Shown here one piece after another: positions 9,103-18,228 of a stretch of DNA of 64,000 bases; within the stretch, counting starts at the first letter, position 1, and each line of letters begins with the position of its first letter. Location: contig MKTC01000018.1 of the NCBI GenBank assembly GCA_001897535.1, positions 1 to 64,000 of the forward strand, given 5' to 3'. Source of the DNA: Bacteroidetes bacterium 37-13. Its GTDB lineage: Bacteria > Bacteroidota > Bacteroidia > Chitinophagales > LD1. The notes under the pieces were generated by a model. It was not told where the DNA came from and ran no database searches. It saw only the letters and a list, made by a program, of their open reading frames with translations. Both the position numbers and the translations under genes were made by a program.

Positions 9103-9134
9103 TTTAAAACCTTAGTACTAATTCGGTAAGTTTG
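9103..9134 (+). promoter_or_regulatory. Promoter of queD
   Basis: TTTA (9103-9106), a 20-base spacer and TAAGTTTG (9127-9134) fit the Bacteroidota TTTG-N19-21-TAnnTTTG promoter. The ATG of queD is 32 bases downstream. Confidence 0.55.
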
Positions 9135-9166
9135 CAGCGTAAAAGTTTTTTTTAGAAATTGATATA

Positions 9167-9523
9167 ATGGAGATTTACAAAACATTTAAGTTTGAGGCTG
9201 CGCATTTTTTGCCAAACGTTTCTGCAACGCACAAATGCCGAAATATGCACGGTCATTCCTATAAGTTTACAATTTATCTGCAGGGAGAGTTAAATCCGAA
9301 AAGCGGCTGGCTCATTGATTTTCACGATATAAAGTTGGCTGTGCATCCAATTGTGGAAATGCTGGATCACCGCGTGCTAAATGAAATAGAAGGGTTAGAA
9401 AATCCTACAGCAGAAAATATTACCGTTTGGATTTGGAACAAAATAAAACCGCTGTTGCCGCAGCTTTCAAAAGTACACTTGAAAGAAACAGCAACTTCGG
9501 GCTGCATTTACGAAGGAAAATAA
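9167..9523 (+). CDS. queD: 6-carboxytetrahydropterin synthase (QueD/PTPS family)
   Basis: 118 residues, the family's normal length. The zinc-binding histidines appear as AAHFL near residue 13 and MHGHSY near residues 27-30, with the catalytic Cys just before (KCRNMHGH). The DHRVLNEIEGLENPTAENI and LKETATSGCIY segments are typical of this family. QueD converts dihydroneopterin triphosphate to carboxytetrahydropterin for queuosine; close relatives make 6-pyruvoyltetrahydropterin. No other queuosine gene lies in the window, so the assignment rests on sequence alone. Confidence 0.92.
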   Translation: MEIYKTFKFEAAHFLPNVSATHKCRNMHGHSYKFTIYLQGELNPKSGWLIDFHDIKLAVHPIVEMLDHRVLNEIEGLENPTAENITVWIWNKIKPLLPQLSKVHLKETATSGCIYEGK

Positions 9524-9594
9524 TTTGCTGTTCTATATATTTCGCAGAGTATCTCAAACATATAAATAGGAATTTTAGTTCCGAACGAAGTAGC

Positions 9595-9614
9595 GGTTGT
9601 GAGCGCTAACAACC
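9595..9614 (+). terminator. Near-perfect palindrome after queD, possible weak terminator
   Basis: GGTTGT/ACAACC arms enclose an inner AGCGCT palindrome, giving a 20-base near-perfect dyad followed by AATTTTTAT. It is 72 bases after the queD stop and 126 before gcvP. It could be a weak terminator or a protein-binding dyad. Confidence 0.35.
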
Positions 9615-9739
9615 AATTTTTATACGTAGTAGTAAGGATAATCAAATAACTTCCTAACAAAGGTTATTCCGGCACAAATTTTCACGTTTAGCTTGCTATA
9701 TTCGCAGCGCTTTTTAAAAAAACAAAAAATCGCAATACC

Positions 9740-12634
9740 GTGAAAATTTCGCTTACATCTACGGACAATTTTATTAACCGACACATCGGAACTTTTGATG
9801 CAGCAGTAGAAAAACAAATGCTTGCTGCCGTTGGCGTTAATTCTTTAGATGAATTGATTGACCAAACTATTCCGGCAAATATTCGCAGGAAAGACAGCTT
9901 GAATATTCCTGCCGCACAAAGCGAATTTGAATATTTAAAAACACTAAAAACGGTTGCTGCAAAAAACAAGCAATATCGTTCATATATTGGTTTGGGCTAT
10001 TACGGCACAATTACTCCGGCAGCCATTCGTAGAAATGTTTTGGAAAATCCGGGCTGGTACACACAATACACGCCATATCAAGCCGAAATTTCGCAAGGTC
10101 GTTTAGAAGCATTGCTAAATTTCCAAACAATGGTGAGCGATTTAACCGGTTTTCCAATTGCCAATGCTTCGCTTTTAGATGAAGGTACAGCTGCTGCCGA
10201 AGCTATGCACCTTTTTTATGGTGTGAAAAATAAGGCGGAAGAAACAGCAAACAAATTTTTTGTGTCGGAGCTTTGTTTTCCACAAACCATTGATGTGCTT
10301 AAAACACGTGCCGAATTTATCGGTATAGAATTGGTAATTGGCGATCACGAAACCATTCAATTAGACCAAACTTATTTTGGTGCATTGTTGCAATATCCTG
10401 CTGCTGATGGTGCGGTGCTTAACTATCGCACTTTTATTGAACAAGCAAAAGCAGTAGAATGTTATGTAACCCTTGCCACCGATTTAATGGCGATGGCTTT
10501 ACTTACGCCACCTGCTGAATTAGGCGCAGATTGTGCTATTGGTAGTGCTCAGCGCTTTGGAGTGCCAATGGGTTTTGGCGGTCCGCATGCAGCATTTTTT
10601 GCTATTAAAGATGAATACAAACGCATTATTCCGGGAAGAATTATTGGAGTTTCGGTAGATGGAAATGGCAATTCGGCATTGCGCATGGCATTGCAAACCC
10701 GCGAGCAACATATCCGCAGAGAAAAAGCAACTTCCAATATTTGTACGGCACAAGCGCTGCTTGCCATTATGAATGGAATGTATGCAGTTTATCACGGTTC
10801 AGAAGGAATTAAAAATATTGCATTGCGCATCCACGGTTTGGCAAGTGTGTTTGCAAAAGAAGTGCTGGCAATGGGCTACACTTTACATTCCGGCAGCTTT
10901 TTCGATACCGTAACCATCAATTTGCAAGGCAATGAAACTTTGCGTGAAAGCATTCGCAAAAACGCTTTAGAAAGCAGTTTCAATTTTAATTATTCAAAAG
11001 AAAATTTGGTGAGCATCGCTTTTGATGAAACGGTGTTGCCAAGCGATTTACAAGAGTTACTTCAAGTTTTTGCAAAAGCGAAAAACTATACCAATAGCAT
11101 TTCGGTTCCTGCAGAATTAGAAGTGGAATTGCGATGGGAAAAAGACTTGGTTCGCCAATCAAAATACCTTACTCATGCCGTATTTAACTCGCACCACAGC
11201 GAAAGCCGTTTAATGCGCTATATAAAATCTTTAGAAAACAAAGATTTAAGCTTAACCAAAAGTATGATCCCACTTGGTTCATGCACCATGAAACTGAATG
11301 CAGCAGCCGAGTTGGAGCCAATTAGCTGGAGTGAATTTAACCTACATCCTTTTGTGCCGGCAAACCAGGCTGAAGGCTATGCACAAGTAATAAAAGAATT
11401 AGAAAATTATTTGAATGAGATAACCGGTTTTGCAGCCACTTCGCTACAGCCAAATAGCGGAGCACAAGGTGAATATGCCGGATTGTTGGTAATTAGAGCA
11501 TATCAAAAAGATAAAGGCGAAGCACACCGCAATATTGCGCTAATTCCGGCATCGGCACACGGCACAAACCCAGCAACGGCAGTAATGGCAGGCTTAAAAG
11601 TGGTGGTTGTGGCTACCGATAGTTTCGGGAATATTGATTTTGAAGATTTGTGTGCAAAAGCTGAACAACACAAAGAGAACTTGTGTTGCTTAATGGTAAC
11701 TTATCCTTCAACCCACGGAGTTTTTGAACACAAGATAAAAGATATTTGTGCTGTAATTCACGCCAATGGCGGGCAGGTTTATATGGACGGGGCGAACCTA
11801 AACGCACAAGTTGGCTTAACTTCTCCTGCCATAATTGGTGCAGATGTAAACCACATCAATTTACATAAAACATTTGCTATTCCTCATGGTGGTGGCGGAC
11901 CCGGCATGGGGCCAATTTGTGTGGCATCACATTTAGCACCTTACTTGCCGGGCAATCCGGTAGTGAAAGCGGGCGGAGAAAAAGCTATTCACGCGGTGAG
12001 TGCAGCACCTTTTGGCAGCGCTTCTATTTTACTTATTTCTTACGGTTACATTAAAATGTTGGGCGCTTCGGGTGTTACTAATGCTACACGCTACGCTATT
12101 TTAAATGCCAACTATCTTAAATCGAGATTAGAAGAACACTACCAAGTTTTGTATGTAGGAAAAGAACACGGCAGGGTAGCACACGAGTTAATCTTAGATT
12201 TCAGGCAGTTTAAACATACTGTTGGCATAGAAGTAGAAGATGTGGCAAAGCGCTTGATGGATTATGGTTTCCATGCGCCTACGGTTTCTTTCCCTGTAGC
12301 GGGAACGCTGATGATTGAACCAACGGAAAGCGAAGATAAAGCTGAACTCGACCGCTTTTGCGATGCTTTAATTTCAATTAAAAAAGAAATTGAAGCGATA
12401 GAAAATAAAACGGCAGATGCTACTGATAATCCATTAAAAAATGCACCGCACACAGCCGCTTCGGTTCTAAGTGGAAACTGGAATCATTCCTACTCACGCG
12501 AAGAGGCAGTTTATCCATTGCCATATTTGCGCGAAGGAAAGTTTTGGCCAAGTGTGGGCAGGGTAAATAATTCGCATGGCGATAGAAACTTAATTTGTAC
12601 TTGCCCAAGCATTGAGAGCTACGCAGAGGCGTAA
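9740..12634 (+). CDS. gcvP: Glycine dehydrogenase (aminomethyl-transferring), P protein
   Basis: 964 residues, full length for the fused P protein of the glycine cleavage system, which decarboxylates glycine with pyridoxal phosphate and passes the aminomethyl group to GcvH. The N-terminal FINRHIG segment, [18 protein letters not shown], and the PLP-lysine motif [14 protein letters not shown] near residue 710 are all present. The start is GTG at 9740, the only sensible start before [15 protein letters not shown] at 9697-9704 is a possible -7 box. GcvT and GcvH are not in the window. Confidence 0.96.
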   Translation: MKISLTSTDNFINRHIGTFDAAVEKQMLAAVGVNSLDELIDQTIPANIRRKDSLNIPAAQSEFEYLKTLKTVAAKNKQYRSYIGLGYYGTITPAAIRRNVLENPGWYTQYTPYQAEISQGRLEALLNFQTMVSDLTGFPIANASLLDEGTAAAEAMHLFYGVKNKAEETANKFFVSELCFPQTIDVLKTRAEFIGIELVIGDHETIQLDQTYFGALLQYPAADGAVLNYRTFIEQAKAVECYVTLATDLMAMALLTPPAELGADCAIGSAQRFGVPMGFGGPHAAFFAIKDEYKRIIPGRIIGVSVDGNGNSALRMALQTREQHIRREKATSNICTAQALLAIMNGMYAVYHGSEGIKNIALRIHGLASVFAKEVLAMGYTLHSGSFFDTVTINLQGNETLRESIRKNALESSFNFNYSKENLVSIAFDETVLPSDLQELLQVFAKAKNYTNSISVPAELEVELRWEKDLVRQSKYLTHAVFNSHHSESRLMRYIKSLENKDLSLTKSMIPLGSCTMKLNAAAELEPISWSEFNLHPFVPANQAEGYAQVIKELENYLNEITGFAATSLQPNSGAQGEYAGLLVIRAYQKDKGEAHRNIALIPASAHGTNPATAVMAGLKVVVVATDSFGNIDFEDLCAKAEQHKENLCCLMVTYPSTHGVFEHKIKDICAVIHANGGQVYMDGANLNAQVGLTSPAIIGADVNHINLHKTFAIPHGGGGPGMGPICVASHLAPYLPGNPVVKAGGEKAIHAVSAAPFGSASILLISYGYIKMLGASGVTNATRYAILNANYLKSRLEEHYQVLYVGKEHGRVAHELILDFRQFKHTVGIEVEDVAKRLMDYGFHAPTVSFPVAGTLMIEPTESEDKAELDRFCDALISIKKEIEAIENKTADATDNPLKNAPHTAASVLSGNWNHSYSREEAVYPLPYLREGKFWPSVGRVNNSHGDRNLICTCPSIESYAEA

Positions 12635-12641
12635 TGTTTTT

Positions 12642-12848
12642 ATATGTATTTCCGAATAAAAGAAATAAGGTCTGTAGTTCTTCTTCAATCCATTCTTGCA
12701 GTTGCAATTCTTCAACTAAGTTTTCAATATCTTGTATGCCGTAAATGCCAAGACCTTTTTGGAAACTTTCAACCATCTTCATTCTCTTCCAACGATGCGC
12801 AAAAAGTGGATTTTTTATTTTGTTGAAAGCGGCTTTTATTTCTTATAC
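12642..12848 (-). pseudogene. Possible remnant of an unidentified gene
   Basis: On the minus strand this segment reads as a charged, helical peptide (for example KAAFNKIKNPLFAHRWKRMK, then KGLGIYGIQDIENLVEEL) with a composition unlike random AT-rich DNA. It has no stop before it runs antisense into the end of gcvP, and no clear upstream start beyond an internal ATG at 12782. It may be the decayed end of a gene or a short ORF. I do not recognise it. Confidence 0.2.
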
Positions 12849-12865
12849 AAAATTGATTTATAAAT

Positions 12866-12951
12866 TAGTCCAATAATATATTGTATAATGCCGATGAGAT
12901 AATCGTTTAGGACAATGTAATTGGACTATTATGAATATCCAATCGGTATTA
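12866..12951. repeat. Two interleaved inverted repeats (A-B-A'-B')
   Basis: A = TAGTCCAAT (12866-12874) is the exact reverse complement of A' = ATTGGACTA (12920-12928). B = TAATGCCGAT (12886-12895) is the reverse complement of B' = ATCGGTATTA (12942-12951) with one mismatch. The order A-B-A'-B' would give a pseudoknot in RNA rather than nested stems. Confidence 0.6.
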
Positions 12952-13080
12952 CACATTAAGCACAAAAACGAACATAAAATTGTGAAGCTATGCTTGGTTA
13001 AATAAATATCAATACAGCTAAGAATTTATATACTTGCCAAGAGAAGACTATTGCGCAAATAAGTATATTTATCATAGAAA

Positions 13081-13554
13081 ATGGAACGCAATATTGTATT
13101 GAGAAAAGGGAAAATAGAAGATGCAGTTGAACTGCAAAAGCTATTCATTGAAACCATTTCTACCGTTTGTGCTGCCGACTACAACAGCCTACAAATTGAA
13201 GCTTGGATTGCAAATAGAAAAGATAAAAAACTGTGGCAAGAAACATTGCAAAATGAGTTTGTTTTGGTGGCACAGCAACAAAATGAAATTGTGGGCTTTG
13301 CTACGCTAAAGCAAGGAAGTTATCTCAATCTTTTTTATGTTCATAGAAACTACCAGCGGCAAGGAATAGCAAAGCAACTTTTAGCAAATATTGAAGAAGA
13401 GGTTAGGCGATTAAAAGAGAAAACAATAACTGCCGATGTAAGCAAAACCGCGAAGGCGTTTTTTGAACAAGCGGGTTTTAGTTTATTGCAAGAGCAAACT
13501 GTAACACGAAAGGGAGTGGATTTAACTAACTATAAAATGATGAAACTACTTTAA
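13081..13554 (+). CDS. GNAT family N-acetyltransferase
   Basis: 157 residues, one GNAT domain. The acetyl-CoA motif A is clear: LNLFYVHRNYQRQGIAKQLL, with the Q/R-x-x-G-x-A/G signature as RQGIAK near residue 102. The C-terminal KAFFEQAGF is also typical. It starts with ATG and MERNIVLRKGKIEDAVEL. The acceptor substrate cannot be told. It stands alone between a long gap and a convergent two-component system. Confidence 0.85.
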   Translation: MERNIVLRKGKIEDAVELQKLFIETISTVCAADYNSLQIEAWIANRKDKKLWQETLQNEFVLVAQQQNEIVGFATLKQGSYLNLFYVHRNYQRQGIAKQLLANIEEEVRRLKEKTITADVSKTAKAFFEQAGFSLLQEQTVTRKGVDLTNYKMMKLL

Positions 13555-13572
13555 AGAGAAATACCGTAAACA

Positions 13573-14193
13573 TCACTCCACAAACTTCATTTGAGTAGCC
13601 AATTTTACCAATGCGGCAGTGTTTTTTGCATTAAATTTTTCTAAAAGGTGTTTGCGGTGTGTATCAACGGTGGTGGCACTCACAAATAATTTGCTTGCCA
13701 TTTCTGCATTGGTTAATCCTTCGGCTATAAGCTGCAATACTTCCAACTCTCTGCGCGTAAGTATTGGCGTATCTTTATTGCTTGGCTTTTTTATGGTTTC
13801 AGAAGCTTCGGGGCTTAAATATTTTTTGCCTTTCATTACGGTGTTGATTGCCGTAAGCATTTCTTGTTTAGATGCATTTTTTAAAAGATAGCCCATTGCA
13901 CCATTTTCAAGCATTTTAGAAATGTAGCTGAGCTGGTTAAATGTGCTTAATCCAAGAATATGAATTGCTGGATATTTAATTGAAATTTCTTTGCATAATT
14001 CTATACCGCTAACATCTGGCAGGTTGATGTCTAAAAGTATTACATCAGGCTGTTGCTGTTTTAAAAAAGAAAGACAAGTTTCTGCATTATAGGCATATCC
14101 CATCAGGTCAATTTCGGAGTTGCTTTGCAGTATGGCTTTTAAACCTTCTATCACCATAAAATGGTCATCAACAATGTACACTTTAGTTTTCAT
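13573..14193 (-). CDS. NarL/LuxR-type response regulator
   Basis: 206 residues. The receiver domain (about 1-120) shows the acidic pair VDD near residues 9-10, phosphoacceptor Asp in VILLDINLPDVSG near residue 55, and the late Lys in LLKNASKQE. A LuxR helix-turn-helix follows (about 140-200), with LTRRELEVLQLIAEGLTNAEMA. It is cotranscribed with the histidine kinase upstream, with a gap of one base. Ends in TGA, which shows TGA is a normal stop in this genome. Confidence 0.95.
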   Translation of the reverse strand: MKTKVYIVDDHFMVIEGLKAILQSNSEIDLMGYAYNAETCLSFLKQQQPDVILLDINLPDVSGIELCKEISIKYPAIHILGLSTFNQLSYISKMLENGAMGYLLKNASKQEMLTAINTVMKGKKYLSPEASETIKKPSNKDTPILTRRELEVLQLIAEGLTNAEMASKLFVSATTVDTHRKHLLEKFNAKNTAALVKLATQMKFVE

Positions 14194-14194
14194 T

Positions 14195-16168
14195 TCAAAT
14201 TAAATTTAGTTCAATAAAAACAGAGGTGCCTTTTTCGGGTGAAGAGTTTATGCTAATGTTTCCTTTATAGTAATCTACACGCGATTGAATATTTTTCCAA
14301 CCAATTCCGCTTGCAGTTGGCAATGTGTTTTCTTTTTGAAAACCGATGCCGTTATCTTCAACCGTAATAGTAAGTTGGGTTTCAGATGCGCTTAGCTGCA
14401 CAATGGCTTGTGTGGCATTTGCGTGTTTAGTAATATTGTAAAGCAGTTCTTGCACAATTCTGTAAACGGTAATGGAAAGGCTTCTTTCAATGGTTTTATC
14501 TTTTAATCCAAACGACATATACGATACTTTTAAAATGCCGCTTTTGCTGGTTTCTGCGCAGTAGTCGTTGAGCGCTTCGTTTAATCCAAATTTAAGAAGT
14601 GCTTCGGGCATAAGGTTGTGTGCCACACGCCTCATTTCGTTTATGGAGTTATTGAGTAAATGAATGTTGTGTTCAAAAGTATTGGCATCATCAGAGGTCA
14701 TCACCATATTCTCTTTCATGTTGTTGAGTGAATACTTTACGCCCGAAAGCATTCCGCCAAGCCCATCGTGTAAGTCTTTAGCAAGGCGGCTGCGCTCTTG
14801 TTCTTCGCCTTTTAAAATTGCTTCGGTAGCCATAAGTTGTTTTTCGGTTTCTAACTCGCCAATGCGTTGTTGGTGAATTTTTTGGCGTTGTTTATAATTC
14901 CGGTAAGTAAGCAGTGAAATAAGTATAATTGCAAGTGCACTGCCAATAAGAATATAGTTAAGAGTACTCTTTTGGCGAAGTTGAAGTTGTTGTAATTCTT
15001 TCTCAGCTTGTAAGGCTTTTATTTCGCGATCTTTTTGAGCAACCTTAAAACGTATTTCAATTTTGTTTGCTTTTTCTTTCACCTCGTCAGAAGAGATAGA
15101 ATCTGCAAGCTGCATTTTAAGCGCTAAATATTTATAGGCATTAAAGTAGTCTTTATTCAGCAAAAATAATTTCGATGCATTTTCATAGGCATTTTTACGT
15201 CCGAAGCGCATATTGTAAAGAAGAGATTTTTGCAATAAAGTATCGTTCATACTTTGAGCTTCTTGTATTTTCCCGGCTTCTATCAGTGTATTTACAAGTG
15301 GATTTAGTAAAGCTATTTGTTGGTATTTGTCATCATTTTCTACTCCCATTTTATAGGCAGCGTTAAAACTGGCAATTGCTTGTGGATACTGTTTTTTGTT
15401 TTGGTGTATTTGCCCTTGTATTTGATAAAATAAGGCTTGTGAAATGGCGTCTTTTGTTTCAGTTACCAAAGGCTCGGTTTGGTGTAGAATTGCTTCGGCT
15501 TCTGCAAAATTTCCTTGTTGAATATAATGCGTTGCATAATTTAGTTTTCGTCTGGCAATAGAAGCTTTCTCGCCTGATTTTTCGGCTTCTGCAATAGCTT
15601 TTCTATCGTATTCAAATATTTTTTCCGGTTGATTTAGTTCGTTGTAAACTTCTGCCAATCCACTGTAAACAGAGGCTAAAGATTCCGGTTCAATTTTTTC
15701 CAAAACTGCTGCGGCTTTGGTATAGTTTTCAATAGCTTCATCATAGTTTCCTAATTTTAAATTATCTCCTGCATGGTTGTAAAGCAAGTAGGCAAGGTTT
15801 CTTTGAGCGTATCTGCTAGTGTCTTGTGCCAAGTAATAAATTGCCGTATCGGTATAGCGTTTGGCTTCTGCAAAATCACCACGGTCAGAAAAATATAATT
15901 GCAAATAGATATAACCAAGCTCTATACCTCTTTGATGGTTTAATTCTTTACTAATAGAAACTACTTCTTGCATAAAAGGCAACGCCTGCGAAGTATTAGT
16001 GTTTACAGCACTTAGAACATAATCTACTAGCATGTTTAGCCGTGTGGTATCGTGCTGCGGATGCTTGCGAAGTTCTGCTTTAATACTATCTAAAGTTCGT
16101 GTTTGTGCATTTATATTTTGATAATGTAACAAGGAGTTAAGAAGGAGCAGCAACAGTATTTTTTTCAT
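14195..16168 (-). CDS. TPR-containing sensor histidine kinase (HisKA_3/NarX-like)
   Basis: 657 residues. A signal peptide is followed by TPR-like helical repeats (about 30-370) in the periplasm, a membrane helix (LNYILIGSALAIILISLLTY near 405), a short coiled coil, then a HisKA_3 dimerisation domain with the phosphoacceptor His in RLAKDLHDGLGGMLSG and an HATPase domain (NITKHANA, EDNGIGF, SGIGWKNI). It would phosphorylate the adjacent response regulator. The periplasmic TPR sensor type is common in Bacteroidota; the signal is unknown. It is divergent from the lipoprotein at 16344, which is a plausible target. Confidence 0.93.
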   Translation of the reverse strand: MKKILLLLLLNSLLHYQNINAQTRTLDSIKAELRKHPQHDTTRLNMLVDYVLSAVNTNTSQALPFMQEVVSISKELNHQRGIELGYIYLQLYFSDRGDFAEAKRYTDTAIYYLAQDTSRYAQRNLAYLLYNHAGDNLKLGNYDEAIENYTKAAAVLEKIEPESLASVYSGLAEVYNELNQPEKIFEYDRKAIAEAEKSGEKASIARRKLNYATHYIQQGNFAEAEAILHQTEPLVTETKDAISQALFYQIQGQIHQNKKQYPQAIASFNAAYKMGVENDDKYQQIALLNPLVNTLIEAGKIQEAQSMNDTLLQKSLLYNMRFGRKNAYENASKLFLLNKDYFNAYKYLALKMQLADSISSDEVKEKANKIEIRFKVAQKDREIKALQAEKELQQLQLRQKSTLNYILIGSALAIILISLLTYRNYKQRQKIHQQRIGELETEKQLMATEAILKGEEQERSRLAKDLHDGLGGMLSGVKYSLNNMKENMVMTSDDANTFEHNIHLLNNSINEMRRVAHNLMPEALLKFGLNEALNDYCAETSKSGILKVSYMSFGLKDKTIERSLSITVYRIVQELLYNITKHANATQAIVQLSASETQLTITVEDNGIGFQKENTLPTASGIGWKNIQSRVDYYKGNISINSSPEKGTSVFIELNLI

Positions 16169-16225
16169 GGTAGAATATTATGCCAATTTTATGAATACAA
16201 AGGAAATTCAATCGCAATTATCTGT

Positions 16226-16274
16226 TATCCTCTTTTTACATGATTTTCTTTAAAAATTAAAATATCCTCTTTTT
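16226..16274. promoter_or_regulatory. 12-base direct repeat upstream of lipoprotein promoter
   Basis: TATCCTCTTTTT occurs exactly at 16226-16237 and 16263-16274, 37 bases apart. The second copy ends 6 bases before the TTG of a candidate -33 element, the normal place for activator sites. The region is shared with the divergent histidine kinase gene. Confidence 0.45.
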
Positions 16275-16280
16275 CAGGGA

Positions 16281-16311
16281 TTGGAAGAAGTTGCACCGCT
16301 CTCCATTTTTG
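16281..16311 (+). promoter_or_regulatory. Promoter of the beta-helix lipoprotein
   Basis: TTG (16281-16283), a 20-base spacer and CATTTTTG (16304-16311, 7 of 8 to TAnnTTTG) precede the ATG at 16344 by 32 bases. Confidence 0.5.
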
Positions 16312-16343
16312 CATCATTCAATTCACCAAAAAAAAATGATGTT

Positions 16344-17765
16344 ATGAAACGCTTAATATTTTCAACTCTTACTGCAGCGCTGATTTTTGCATCGGCTTGT
16401 AAAAAAGAAGACAACACGGCTCCGACAGGCTTACTACCAACTGTAACAACCACACAACCGATAAAAGTAAACGATTCTACTTATACCTGTGGAGGTAATG
16501 TAACTAATCAGGGCAGCTCTGCCGTTACAGAAAATGGTGTGGTAGGAAGCTTTGACCCTAATCCAAGTATTGATGATCCTAATGATGTAAAGATTTCAAT
16601 TAGCAGTGGTGCTGGTGCATTCTCAACCAATATTGCACCGTTTGAAGTTGGCAAAACTTACTACATAAAAGCTTATGCCATTAACCAAAGCGGTGTTGCA
16701 TACGGGCAAGAAGTTTCTTTCACGGCAGGTGGTGTTATTAACCCAAACGGTTGTAATATAATTGAGGTTACACAAAAAATAACTGCACCAACAACATGGA
16801 CAGAAGGTAATGTTTACGTGATTAAAAATTGGATAGATGTACAAGCCCCACTTGTTATTCAACCCGGTGTAATAGTAAAATTCCTTAATGCAAATTGCGG
16901 TATGGAAATTTATGCAAAAGTTACAGCTGATGCTACTGCTGCTAAGCCTATTGTTTTTACATCTTACAAAGATGATACTTATTGTGGTGACAATAACGGA
17001 GATGGCACTGCAAGTACACCAAGCAAAGGCGACTGGGGCAGACTTACGATGCGTGGCGACCAACACGGCTCGCTCTTTAGGTATTGCAAATTTTTATATG
17101 GTGGTGGAAATGGTGGCGGCAATGTTATTCTTGCGAATACCGGAACAGGTAATATACATGATTTCACTTTCGACCATTGCACTTTTGCACATACCTACGG
17201 AAGCAATAGCAACAACTCTGCGGCATTCAACACAGGGGATATGAAAGATGCATCGGTGAGCGTTCTTACCAACAATGTTTTCTATGACAATGCCATACCC
17301 ATTTACATTAATAGTTATTATGGGTTAGATGCGAGCAACAGTTATCATAACCCTGATAACACAAGCGAAACCAACAGGTACAACGGGATATTTGTTTATG
17401 GAGGCGGAATGAAGGGAATGTCTGTTGTTTATGGCGAAACAGAAGTACCGTATGTATTTAATGTATCGGGAAATGCAACACTCAGTGTTGGCAGTGCCGA
17501 TTTTTTAAAGATAGAAGATAACGTAATACTAAAATTCGGCCAAGCAAGTGCAGCAGTAGATTTAGGAGACTATCGGAACAATGCAAACATAGCTTCTTCT
17601 GTAATTTTTACCTCTTACAGAGATGATACACGTGGTGGCGACACCAATGGAGATGGAAGTACTTCTTCACCGGCTACGGGAGATTGGACCGGATATGGCT
17701 ATTGGACAACCGGTCATGGTAGCTACATTTGGGTTAGTAACAATGTTTTTTATGCAAGCCATTAA
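16344..17765 (+). CDS. Surface lipoprotein with an Ig/FN3-like domain and a parallel beta-helix
   Basis: 473 residues from the ATG at 16344, chosen because it begins a lipoprotein signal (MKRLIFSTLTAALIFASACK; lipobox ASA-C). A beta-sandwich-like domain (about 30-125, with YYIKAYAINQSGVAYG) is followed by a right-handed beta-helix-like region. It contains two copies of a VIFTSY(K/R)DDT..GD.NGDG..S.P..GDW motif near residues 200 and 430, which may bind calcium or carbohydrate. No T9SS tail is present. The family function is unknown. The promoter region contains a direct repeat and is shared with a histidine kinase. Confidence 0.8.
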   Translation: MKRLIFSTLTAALIFASACKKEDNTAPTGLLPTVTTTQPIKVNDSTYTCGGNVTNQGSSAVTENGVVGSFDPNPSIDDPNDVKISISSGAGAFSTNIAPFEVGKTYYIKAYAINQSGVAYGQEVSFTAGGVINPNGCNIIEVTQKITAPTTWTEGNVYVIKNWIDVQAPLVIQPGVIVKFLNANCGMEIYAKVTADATAAKPIVFTSYKDDTYCGDNNGDGTASTPSKGDWGRLTMRGDQHGSLFRYCKFLYGGGNGGGNVILANTGTGNIHDFTFDHCTFAHTYGSNSNNSAAFNTGDMKDASVSVLTNNVFYDNAIPIYINSYYGLDASNSYHNPDNTSETNRYNGIFVYGGGMKGMSVVYGETEVPYVFNVSGNATLSVGSADFLKIEDNVILKFGQASAAVDLGDYRNNANIASSVIFTSYRDDTRGGDTNGDGSTSSPATGDWTGYGYWTTGHGSYIWVSNNVFYASH

Positions 17766-17888
17766 ATAGGCCGGTAAGGGTTGAATTTCCTCTCTAAAAT
17801 TCTTCAAATGAGCGTTATTCCTATTTAGAAAATTACCAGACAAATTGTTTCTTATTGGCTTTTATTACTGAAAGAAATAACAAAAAAC

Positions 17889-17910
17889 CTATTGCATAAT
17901 CTGGGTTCAA
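17889..17910 (+). repeat. Dispersed intergenic repeat, copy 1
   Basis: CTATTGCATAATCTGGGTT followed by CAA. Related copies are at 25875-25892, 36198-36219 and 36337-36358. It lies between convergent genes, directly before a terminator. Confidence 0.6.
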
Positions 17911-17943
17911 AGCAGAAGTAAAACACAAAATTACTTCTGCTTT
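17909..17943. terminator. Bidirectional terminator
   Basis: A 13-base perfect stem, AAAGCAGAAGTAA (17909-17921) with TTACTTCTGCTTT (17931-17943), a 9-base loop and a following T run. It serves the + lipoprotein gene and probably the convergent acpP gene. Confidence 0.85.
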
Positions 17944-17960
17944 TTTTATTTACATTTCAA

Positions 17961-18215
17961 TTATGCTGCTACGTGCTGCATTTTAGCAAACACATAATCA
18001 TAAAGATGGTTGAAGGTAGAAATAGAAGTAAACTCTTCTTGCTTTACTTTTATATTAAAATTTCCTTCTAAAATTACCACCAAATCTATATAGTCTAAGC
18101 TATCTAATTCTAAGGCTTCTTTTAATGTTGCATCTGGTGTAATATCTGCAATATCAACTTCAAACTCCTCTGCTAAATACTCGTTAATTTTACTGCTTAC
18201 TTCTTCTTTGGTCAT
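17961..18215 (-). CDS. Acyl carrier protein, pathway-specific
   Basis: 84 residues. The 4'-phosphopantetheine attachment serine sits in LELDSLDYIDLVVILEGNF near residue 39, in the usual three-helix ACP context. It is the second gene after the ketosynthase (13-base gap), so the two form a pair. An ACP paired with a FabF-like ketosynthase in Bacteroidota is typical of secondary lipid or aryl-polyene/flexirubin-type pathways rather than housekeeping fatty acid synthesis. The assignment to such a pathway is inferred. Confidence 0.9.
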   Translation of the reverse strand: MTKEEVSSKINEYLAEEFEVDIADITPDATLKEALELDSLDYIDLVVILEGNFNIKVKQEEFTSISTFNHLYDYVFAKMQHVAA

Positions 18216-18228
18216 TTCTATTGTGTGT

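Larger units (their letters stand above)
12635..13080. other. 446-base gap with interleaved inverted repeats and a coding-like remnant
   Basis: The left part (12642-12850), read on the minus strand, looks coding but is open only from a stop near 12852 and runs antisense into gcvP (see pseudogene entry). The middle (12866-12951) holds two interleaved inverted repeats. The right end has TATACTTG (13029-13036), a 7-of-8 match to TAnnTTTG, 44 bases before the GNAT gene. Confidence 0.5.
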
